NCBI RefSeq assembly: GCF_025698545.1
Contig: NC_068576.1
Location: 50,688,390 to 50,752,389 of the forward strand
Length of the DNA stretch: 64,000 nt
Reading direction: 5' to 3'
Source: Gossypium raimondii
Lineage: Eukaryota; Streptophyta; Magnoliopsida; Malvales; Malvaceae
The number at the start of each line of letters is the position of its first letter. The first letter of the stretch is position 1. Below are positions 24,542 to 34,396 of this stretch, in pieces. Below the pieces are notes generated by a model. It ran no database searches. It had not been told where the DNA came from and worked only from the letters and a program-made list of their open reading frames with translations. A program made the position numbers and the translations under genes.

Positions 24542-25290
24542 TCATAATCTGAAGTCATTGTTGAAGTTCGTCGTACTTTTTGCTCTACTCGCTTCTCTCG
24601 ATGCCGCATCTTTTGAAGTCGAATGTAGTTCTTCATATTTCTTTTGAACCTCTGCTTCTATCGCTGCTTCTCTCGCTGTAGCCTCTGCTTCCCTCGCTGT
24701 CGCCTCTGCTTCCCTCGCTGTCGCCTCTGCTTTAAGTTGTTGCTGAAGTTCTTCATATTTCCTTTGAACCTCAAATGTGGTCGCTTGCATCTGAGCCATC
24801 TGGTCTTTTAACCTCTGAACTTCAGCTTGAGATTGACTCCCCAAAGCCATGTATTGGTGCGAGCTAGATCCAAAATATTGGGTTGGGCTGATAAAGATCC
24901 TTGAAATCGAACCCACCATACTTTTCAGACCCAAAACTTGATAATAATCCGGTTATCAATGTCTTCAAGATGAACAGAACTATCACTAGAAGCAATCGCT
25001 TCAGACTCAATCTTTTTCCTTTAGTTTTCCTAATAAATAAATCACATAGTTAGGAACATAATATATATTAAAAAAACAAATGCAATATAACAATAGTCGC
25101 ATTACAAGCAATGAATTAAACCATTAGAAAATAAACACTATAAATAACTAAAACAAGTCAAATCGTATTAAGTAAACGTACCATAATTTCACCGACTTGA
25201 GAGTCACAATGAGATCCATCTTTCTTCTTATGTCTAATTTCAAAAAGTTGAAGGCGTCCAACTTTTTGACCGGACGACCGTTCCTACAAT
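24542..25290 (-). pseudogene. Ptta/En/Spm transposase C-terminus relic
   Basis: On the minus strand an exon-like stretch (about 25290-25182) contains RPVKKL and, in a neighbouring frame, HKKKDGSHCDSQVGEIM ending at a GT donor. Downstream, 25030-24950 reads KKIESEAIASSDSSVHLEDI, and 24934-24542 reads SPTQYFGSSSHQYM, QSQAEVQRLKDQMAQMQ and a coiled coil. This order is that of plant Ptta/En/Spm transposase C-termini. A seven-residue unit (EATAREA) is repeated three times at the protein level through a 21-bp minisatellite near 24670-24735. Frame breaks between the parts suggest decay. It belongs to the CACTA element, not to a host gene. Confidence 0.65.
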
Positions 25291-27179
25291 TTTTGTTATT
25301 AAATAAATAATACTTTGAATTGCCATTACAAAATAAATATATTTGAAAAAATATTTTTATTTTAATAGAAAATATAAATAAATATACAAATTTATTTGTA
25401 TGTAAAAGATTATTAATCATTAACATAAAACCAAGTTGCAAATATAAGATCGATAATTAATCATTAATTTGAAGTAAAATTTATAATTGCAACACATAAT
25501 ATCGAAATCGATGATTTATAAATGCTAAACCGATTAAACGATTAGCCCATAATTTATTCAATTACTCAAATATATAAAGTTGTTTAAGAGTTGTATTCAA
25601 TTTTAATAGTTTAAAACAATTGCCTTTGCCAAATAGCAATTCTTAAATTTAAACATCAAATAATGTAATAAGCTGCAAAGTCAAATGCAAATTTAGCTAA
25701 AATGGTAATTAAAACTCCTTCTAAAAATGAAAATAATAATTAAATTATACAACTAAAATATAACAAAATTTTTTTAACAATTTGACTTTTTTATAAGAAA
25801 ACTAAATAGAGAAACATAGGAATAAATACCTTAAATTTCCTCAATTTGAAGCAAATCTCGGAAAAAAAAAAAGAAATACATTAGTCTTGAAAAAGCGAAG
25901 TAATTAAAGCCAAAAACTAAAAAAAGGAGTTTATACTCACAAAGTTAGCTAAACTAAAAAACTAAAAAACCTAAATGTATAAATGATTTAAAGCCATATC
26001 ATATACATTGTTTCTTTTAAATAAGCCTAAATGCATCCATGTGCAAACCGGCACATATAAAAACTATTACATTATTTATCAGCTTATAACCTATCATCAA
26101 AACTGATCAGCTTGGTACCTTAAAAAACACCATGACAGTGAATTAGATGATATTAGAGGTTTAAAATTGAACATATATATGAATATATGTTGAAACCTAA
26201 CCTAACCAAATCATGCGGGAGAAATCACATTTTCTTCCAAATTAAACATAAAAAAAAAGTATGTTAACTGACAATTTGTTTCAGTAATTGACCCATCAAT
26301 AATATAGAATGCAAATGAATTCAAGAAATAATACATTTCCCCTTAAATGGATGCTGGAATAACTCCATAGCCAAGGATATTAAAGAAATCATGATTAAAA
26401 CAATACGAAAAACATAATTTTAATAATGATTTCTCAAAATAAATCATGATTAACTATATTTAATATTGTGTTTTGTATTTAAACGCAGCACATATAAAAA
26501 GCAATTGTACGATTCAATCAATTGCAGTGAATAAATCGGAGGTTGTTCCAAGGTTATTGTTTCAACTCTCCAGTAACAAAGAAACTCACAAAATCCACAA
26601 TTTCCTATCAACACTGCTATACACGAGTTATTTATCAACCACCAATCGAAACAACTTAATGCAGATATAAGAAATCTAAAACGGATTACTACATTGATAC
26701 CACAAATCAAGATTCTCACCTTAGTTTCTAATTTGTAAAAGACTTTGCCGACTGACACCAGAAATCCACAAATCGGGTCGGATAGGGGTTTAAGGAAGGA
26801 GATGAAGAAGCAGCAACAATGCATCAAGGCAACACGGAAAGAAACCCTAAATTTTTTTTCGCTTTTATCTAATGATTCACCATATTTCTGATGTTGTTTA
26901 ATCGAAACCCTAAAACCCCAAATAACTTAGACTGACCTAAAACCCAAAAAATTTAATCGAAAAAGAACAGAAACGGCTTACCTATTCAATCGACAAATCT
27001 CGCAGCTGTGCCCACCTTGTTTCAAGATCGACTCCGACCACCTTTCTTTCCTTTGTATTTTTCGTGAAAAGCTTTCTCCCCTTTCGACACTTAGAAAATT
27101 TCTCTCCTAATTTCTCTGCAATTTCCCTCATGCTGTAATTGGAGGACGACACAGATCTAAGTTAATTTGTCCTCTGAAG

Positions 27180-28072
27180 AAACGGCGCCGTTTAAGTAAA
27201 GTTATGTAAGTTTTGCGGCGCTTTGTGGAAAAACGCCGCTACTGATTCCCTAACACGTAACGACGTCGTATATTGCAATATTTGTGGCGTTTTTGACTAA
27301 AACGCCGGTAAAGGATACCTTTTGCGGCGTTTTTATATAGAAACGCCGCTAAAACTCTCATTTTTTTTGTCTTACATTTAAATAATTAATTACCAATTTA
27401 TTTAACAAATAAATAATTACTTACTTATTTATTTGTTTATTTATTTATACCAATATTATTTTGGTCCTATATATACAGATTAAATAATTAATAACTATAT
27501 ATATATATATATATATATCCATATATATCAAAAATATATCAAATGGCCGTTAATTTGGGTTAAATGTTTTAAATATATAACTATTATTAGTTATATTGTA
27601 TCATTTAACAAGTCTCAAATTATAAATTAACCTTGTAATCTTCATATTAACCAATCAATTTATGTAGCTACATGCATAAAGTGATCATCTACCTATTATA
27701 CTAAAAACTTATCTTAATATTAAATTTATTCTGGATCTATATTTTACAAATATATAAGAACATATATATTTACCTCCAAAGTTAATCAAACTAATATTAA
27801 CCTCTTAAGAAACCCTAAACCCCGGCCAAACCCCTAAAACCTCTCTAACCCTTAAATCTCCCTAAACCCTAATTAACCCTATCCCTAACCCCTAAATTCA
27901 CGTCTGTAACCCCTAAAGCATAACCCAACCCCTAAACCCTAAGCCATAAATACCAAACCTTAAATTCATATATACCGGCCCGTACTCCTTAAAATACCAT
28001 GCATCGACCAAAATATTCCCTAAATATTCTTTAATAATAAAAAATATAGTGAAAATCTATTAAACAACAAGT

Positions 28073-28114
<42 letters not shown>

Positions 28115-29055
28115 AAAATGTTGTATAAAGTTGAAATAAGGTAGCAATATTATCTTTATGACAAATTTTCGTATGAAGCTTCAAATGTCCTTTTAACAAA
28201 TGGATGAAATTTGTTATAATAAACTTGGTACAACAAATTTTGTCTCTTTATATAAAAACAATTTTTTTATAAAATTTGGTATAGAAAATGCATTTTTTCC
28301 GATAATAAATTAAGTAAAGGATGAGGACACGGGTTAAATGGCCTTTAAAGAAACGGCGCCGTTTAAATTAATTTTAAGTCACATTTGCGGCGTTTTTGCG
28401 TAAAAACGCCGCTATTGCATGCCCTTTTGCGGCGCTAGGGGAAAAAACGCCACTAAATTTTCAATTACACAAAGAAATGGTGACGTTTTCACAAAATTGT
28501 AGACATATTTGCGGCGTTTTCCCGAAAAACGCCAGTAATAGAGTACGTCATTCAACTGAAACGACGCCGTTCTGACAGAGTTTCAAGAATATTAGTGGTG
28601 CTTCCCTATAAAACGCCACAATAGAAACTGATTCTCTAACACGTAACGACGTCGTATATTGCAATATTTGTGGCGTTTTTGACTAAAACGCCGGTAAAGG
28701 CTACCTTTTATGGCGTTTTTATATAGAAACGCCGCTAAATTTCTCTTCTTTTTTTTGTGTCTTACATTTAAATAATTAATTACCTATTTATTTAACAAAT
28801 ACATAATTACCTACTTATTTATTTGTTTATTTATTTATACCAAGATTATTTTGGTCCTATATATACAAATTAAATAATTAATAACTATATATATATATAT
28901 ATATATATCCATATATATCAAAAATATCAAATGGCCGTTAATTTGGGTTAAATGTTTTAAATAAACAACTATTATTAGTTAATTGTATCATTTAACAATC
29001 TTCAAATTATAAATTAACATGCATCCATAAAATGATCATCTAAGTACCACACACC

Positions 29056-29101
<46 letters not shown>

Positions 29102-29880
29102 ATTAATTATAATATAAACTATACTAAACTTCAATATATTAAATTTATTGATCTGGATTTATTTTACAAATATATAAGAACATATATATATTTACCGTAA
29201 AATTAATCAATCTAATATTAACCTCTTAAGAAACCCTATCATGACCGTCTAAACCCCGACCAAACCCAAACAATTCCCTAAATTAATATTCTTTAATAAT
29301 CAAAAATATAGTGAAAATCAATTAAACAACAAGTTATATATAGTTAAAAATGTTGTACAAAGTTGAAATATGCTAGCAATATTATCTTTATGACAAAAAT
29401 TTTCGTATGGATCTAAATATAAGTTTTATCATTTTGAACTTAAGTATCGATATTTTTGCATCGGTATTGCTATAGCCATATATATAAAAAAATCAAATGG
29501 TTAAGGTTAAATGTTTTAAATATACAAGATAATTAATTGTATCATTTAACAAGTCTCAAATTATAAATTAACCAATCAATCGACATGCATAAAGTGATCA
29601 TGATCTACCTATTATAATATTCAATAAATTAAATTTATTCGGATCTATTTTACAAATATATAAGAACATATATATTTACCATAAAAAATAATCAAAAACT
29701 AATATTAATCTAAATTAAACCCTAACATGACTGTGAAACCCTAAATCTCAAACCCTAAATTAACCTTAAATCCCAAACCTTGAATCTATACCCGTACTCC
29801 TTAAAATCATCCCATACAAAAATTCCTTAAATCTTTAATATATACAATCATAAAATATAGTCAAAATCGATTATACAATA
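27180..29880. repeat. internal segmental duplications of the CACTA element
   Basis: A block at about 27240-28150 recurs at about 28626-29420 (offset about 1,386 bp; shared CTAACACGTAACGACGTCG and TTGTGGCGTTTTTGACTAAA) and partly at about 29470-29880 (shared CAAATATATAAGAACATATA and CTAATATTAA). Each copy has an AT microsatellite and a CCCTAAA-rich stretch. AAACGGCGCCGTTT palindromes start at 27180 and 28351. The blocks carry extra GCGGCG/CGCCGC motifs in the middle of the element. Confidence 0.75.
29057..29099. repeat. AT microsatellite
   Basis: An uninterrupted (TA)n run of about 20 units inside the CACTA interior. Similar runs occur at about 27497, 28075 and 28885 in the other internal copies. 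Confidence 0.85.
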
Positions 29881-30252
29881 ATTAATTGTTAAAATATATT
29901 TTGTATAAATTGGTGTTTTATATTAATTCCTTTGATTTATTTAGTCGAACAAGACTACCAAAATTTATTACTCTTATAAAAGTTAATTCTATTTTTAATT
30001 TATTCTTTACAATACAAAATTTAAGTTTTATTATATTTTATTTTATTCATAATTTAATATATTTTCTCTCGTAAAGTAGTTTAAATCAATTGTGATTGAA
30101 AATTAGTAATAAATAGTTAGTCATTATATATATATCGACTTCTCTTTAATAAAAACTTTTGTATTAATCAATATTATTTGTTAATTATAATTTAAATGTA
30201 AATTGTACCACTATATAATAAATAGAACAAAATATTAATTATTTTTGTTACT

Positions 30253-30655
30253 ATTAGCGGCGCTTCGGCAAAAACGCCGCTAAAGGTAAATGCATTAGCG
30301 GCGCTTAGATACAAACGCCGCTAAAGGCCAGAGAATTAGTGGCGCTCAGATAAAAACGCCGCTAAATATCCGAGCATTAGCGGTGCTTAGATAAAAACGC
30401 CGCTAAAGGCCAGAGAATTAGCGGCGCTCAGATAAAAACGCCGCTAAATATCCGAGCATTAGCGGCGCTTAGGTAAAAACGCCGCTAAAGGTTTAAAAAT
30501 CGCAAAAACGACGCAGTTGGTCTTAGGTTTTTTGCGGCGCTTTATATAAAACGCCGCTAATTCCTATTTTTAGCGGCGCTTCTGGGAAATCGCCGCTAAT
30601 GCTCGATTTTTTGTGGCGCTTTTGTTCTAAACGCCGCTAAAAGTGCCGCTAAAAG
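30253..30655. repeat. right subterminal GCGGCG/CGCCGC array
   Basis: About seven cycles of TTAGCGGCGCTTAG...AAACGCCGCTAAA with short spacers. A roughly 120-bp unit (AAAGGCCAGAGAATTAG..., ATATCCGAGCATTAG...) is itself tandemly repeated at about 30320-30480. Confidence 0.85.
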
Positions 30656-30712
30656 CCTAATCTGGTGTAGTGTTTATACCCTAAACTTTTAAACTCATTA
30701 CCAAATCATGAG

Positions 30713-31648
30713 ATTCAGTCTATTGAAGAGTTGAACCAAAGTTTTGGTGTTTGTAACGGTCAGTTTGATAATGATCGAGTGACATTGCTTCTTTGGTCCG
30801 AGCCGGAGAATCCCTTATAAATGATGCAAAATGGATCTTATTCTATCGTTGATCAGAGAAATCTCTATAAAAAATGCGAATCGGAGTTTGAAGAAGGGGA
30901 AGGAGAAGGAGTACTCGACCCGCAACAGATAGAGGAGGATTTATTCAATCGCATAGTTTGAGCTCCTAGGATATGGCGCCCTTGAGGCTTTCTATTTGAT
31001 TGTATCGAAAGGCCAAATGAATTGGGATTTCTCTATTGGGCCGGGTCATTTCAGGGCAAGCGGATTATTTATGATGAAAAGGATGAGCTTCAAGAGAATG
31101 ATAGATCTCCCAAAGAACAATGCTTTTTTCGAATAAGCCAATTCATTTGGGATCCTGCGGATCCACTCTTTTTCCTATTCAAAGATCAACCCTTTGTCTT
31201 TGTGTTTTCACACTGAGAATTCTTTGCAGATGAAGAGATGTCAAAGGGGCTTCTTACTTCCCAAACAGATCCTCCTACATCTGTATATAAACGCTGTTTT
31301 ATCAAGAATACGTAAGAAAAACACTTCGAATTATTGATTCATCGCCAAAGATGGCTTAGAACCAATAGTTCATTATCTAATGGGTTTTTCCGTTCTAATA
31401 CTCCATCCGAGAGTTATAAGTATTTATCAAATCTATTCCTATCTAACGGAAGGCTATTGGATCAAATGACAAAGACATTGTTAAGAAAAAGATGGCTTTT
31501 CTAGGATGAAATGAAAATTGGATTCATGTAAGAGGAGAAAGGTTTCCCATTACTTAGCCAGAAAGATATGTGGTAATGAAATAGGGATTAAGTGGAACGG
31601 AATTGACTGGGTGGTAGAGTTGTGGAAACACCTATTTCTTCCATATTT
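30713..31648 (+). pseudogene. ycf2: plastid ycf2-derived nuclear insert (NUPT)
   Basis: The plus strand reads as the C-terminal part of chloroplast Ycf2: [95 protein letters not shown] and DEMKIGFM followed by a stop at about 31533, then plastid-like downstream sequence. Several in-frame stops (for example after NRIV, after FVFSH and within KNT*EKHFELL) and frame changes show it is not expressed as Ycf2. Relative to the plastid protein as I remember it, a stretch of about 14 residues is missing between QEND and RS. Ends are estimated from where helicase similarity stops and resumes. Confidence 0.85.
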
Positions 31649-31829
31649 TGGACCGGTTACAAGTTAAATGGATTGATGGTTACATGTTAATTGAAGTTGA
31701 GAGAAGTAACATTGGTGAAGAGTTTTTCATCCCACGGGTGAAAATTTCTCTAAGGGATACAAAATGGCCTTTCACTTTTTATCGCAGACAGTTCTCCATA
31801 AAAGTATATTTTGGCATGACAAATTAAGA

Positions 31830-34396
31830 AGATTAAAGTAAAATTTTATTATTGTATTGATTTATTAGTTTAGAATTTTTAGAGAGAAATTTTATCATCT
31901 TAAAAATTAGAATATAATTTTATCATTTTATTTACTTATAATTACAAAATTTGAAAGAGAATAAAATTAAAATTTACCATTTGACTGTCTGCGATCTTGA
32001 CCCATCTCTGAATGCTACATTTTTTTTTGAATTTTTTGAAAACTGAAATTCCAAACACAAATCATAGTTTTAATGATTCTTTTGGAAAACTTTAGAGTTT
32101 TTTTTTGCTAGAATTACAGTCCACGTGATATTTGGAGCAATAGATGAGTGAATATCTATTTATTAGCCAAAAACAACAAAGAAAAGACATTAAACAAATT
32201 TGTACAAAAACATTAAGATGAACACTCATTTGACCTATTTTTATTGTCCTTTTCTTTTTCTCTTATTATCCTCACAAATAAATCTATAGTCCCTACAAGT
32301 TTCTTTTTTTTTTTTTTTTTGATAAAAAGTCCCTACAATTAAACATTCATCTCCATTGTTTGCATGTCTTGGCTCCTACCCTTTTTTTTTATATCTAGTG
32401 TTTTGTATTTCAATAAAATGGATTAGATAGAAACCTGTAAATGATTATCATATTCGTATTTTTCTACAACTTAGTATGTATACCACAATTTTAAATACAA
32501 ATAGGAAACATAAATATATTTTGAAATGACAATTACATTAGTAGTTTCTACCAGAATAAATCCATACAAATACTGAATCTAAATTGAATAATTATTTAAA
32601 CTAGAAACAACCCACGTATTTAACTCGTCATGTTAATCTAATTATAATCATATAATAGAAACTCTTAATCTCCTACTCCATTGGAGCTTAGCTTATCCCC
32701 AATGGCTAGTGATGGTAATAAAGAAACCACCAAAAAAAGGAAGTGGTGCTCCACTTCACTGATCTGTGTGGACGACTGCGAGTTTAGAACCAAGAAAGGA
32801 AGCCCACTACTTATAAATTAGTGCAAAGTCACCCTCTTCCACAATGTGCAAAGGCATGTCTGGGTTTACTAAAAAGATTGGTCCTCCGGGACCTCAACTG
32901 TAATGTGTTGGCTTTAATATATTCCAATCAACTCCACCAACCTTGTGCTGGGATTGCAATATTGGAAGCAAAGTGAGACCACCAACAAATTTGGTGCCTT
33001 AGATGCCATTTCCCATTCAATCATATCCCCCCGGGTTTCTTAAACCATCTTTTTCTTCCACTTAGAACCTCTTCCACAACAACAAAAAAACCACCCTTTC
33101 TTTTTTGTTAAGTGTAAATATAAATAATTAATACGTGTAATAAAATTTTAACCTTTTCTTTTTCCATTTATTACATTGCTTTTGTCTCGTGACTGTGTTG
33201 TCCAAACGAAAACAATCAATAATAATGATGATGATGATTAATCCTGGATGAGGGCAAATGTAATTATACCTCTAGTCTTTACATTTCATTAATCCTGGGA
33301 TTTCCGTGTAGGTAGGTATCCGCTAAAAGAAAGAAAGAAAGTGAAAACAAAGTTACATTTGGGCAAGCACGCATGTACCTAATTGGAGCATGCTTGCTTC
33401 AGCTCATGTAATCATCTAACCTTATCAAAACAAAAATGCCTTGAACAAGGCTTGCACGCTAAACATCCTAAGCACGCTTCCAACCTCAGCAACCTCTGTT
33501 TTTGGATTTCTTAATGTTCTAAGATACAAACATCACACTTCTCAAAAACTAAAATGAATAGAAAGGAGCCATCCAGGCCAGCCTGAGGAGTTTTAAAGGT
33601 AAGATATAATGATCAATATCGTACAGAAAATAACTGAATAAAATGGAAAACTTTGAGCTAGATTATTCTGCAGATTATAGAAAGCTGTTTGCTATTAGCA
33701 ATACATGCGCACATATATATACGTTCATTACCAAACTGACGCAAAACATAAACTGAAAAAGTTGAGCGAAACCTATCAAATACTTAACTAAAAAATATAT
33801 GTATATAAATCCAAATAATGAAAAAACACTACAAATTATATGTGTATATATAAGATTTATCTCTTCTACAGCATTATTCCCTACCCCTACCCCTTTTCCA
33901 TTTTTTGTTTTTCCAGGAAGAAATAGAAAATGAGGTGTTAAGAGGGAAAGGAAAATGACCTTCCTGTGTATCAAGACTCTGCTACACTTCATTATCTTCA
34001 GTGTAATGATCTCAACTAACATGCCAAAAAACAGTTGACAAAAAGAAGCGATAATATCACAAGAATCATAAATAAAACAAACACACAACTGAGATATTGC
34101 CATCTTAAGGGTTGGGTACAATTTCCTGCCGAAAACCTAGCAAACTGTACTTAATCTGGTATCCCTCTAGAAGCTTTTGTTCTTTTCCTAGAACTATGAA
34201 CGAAATGGGAAAAGAATGGCATAATACAGAGAATTTTCATAGCTTGATAACTCTTCATTGAAGTCTCAAACACACAAGAGCATATTACAACAGTGAGTGA
34301 GTGAGAGAGAGGAATCCATATTAAAAAACTAAAGGTACCTATTTATATTTCTGTTTCTCTAGATAACAGCAAGACAAATTACAAGAGAAATTTGTT
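31830..34396. other. intergenic and 3' side of the WRAP73 gene
   Basis: 31830-33600 is AT-rich with no gene. About 33650-34396 is probably the 3' untranslated region and downstream flank of the minus-strand WD40 gene; a 148-codon open frame there (33675-34121, -) has no domain and is not called. Confidence 0.5.

Larger units (their letters stand above)
23825..30672. mobile_element. CACTA (En/Spm) transposon, 6.85 kb, defective
   Basis: Left end TACTACACCAGAACAGG (first base T where C is expected) and right end CCTAATCTGGTGTAGTG form CACTA-type terminal inverted repeats. Flanking TTT at 23822-23824 and at 30673-30675 fits the 3-bp target duplication of this superfamily. Both subterminal regions are packed with alternating GCGGCGCTT and AACGCCGC motifs. 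The interior retains only the C-terminal part of a Ptta/En/Spm-type transposase on the minus strand; no TNP2/DDE catalytic region was recognised, so it is probably non-autonomous. The element lies inside the Helitron helicase relic. Confidence 0.88.
23459..31829 (+). pseudogene. decayed Helitron helicase (PIF1-like), split twice
   Basis: Three separated stretches read as the Helitron PIF1-type helicase. At 23462-23545: FGGRT, then GDFRQILLIVP and GSRSNLVS in another frame. At about 23664-23824: LKDHAILSTTNEIVDELN, NNYML and GIDRIAPSNSNVEQESI. After the CACTA element (30676 on): LLNSLPNHEI. After the plastid segment (about 31649-31826): RLQVKWIDGYM, then VERSNIGEEFFIPRVKISL and FYRRQFSIKVYFGMTN. 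Order matches the family. Several frame changes and stops make it non-functional, and the final MTINKSQGQ-type motif stops short. About 20 residues expected between PNHE and GTRL are absent where the plastid DNA sits. No Helitron termini were identified. Confidence 0.75.

Noticed and set aside
24542-24934. Coiled-coil protein of 130 residues as a host gene
   Set aside because: It lies inside the CACTA element and matches the C-terminal tail of Ptta/En/Spm transposases; its upstream parts are in other frames.
27805-27960. Interstitial telomere array
   Set aside because: CCCTAAA phrases are irregular and embedded in a repeated CACTA module; they are not a true telomere tract.
31022-31216. Open frame with strong protein character read as a nuclear gene
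   Set aside because: It is a fragment of plastid ycf2 with stops before and after, so it is part of the plastid-derived insert.
33675-34121. 148-codon minus-strand open frame after the WRAP73 gene
   Set aside because: It lies in the probable 3' flank, has no recognisable domain and looks like chance hydrophobic translation of AT-rich DNA.
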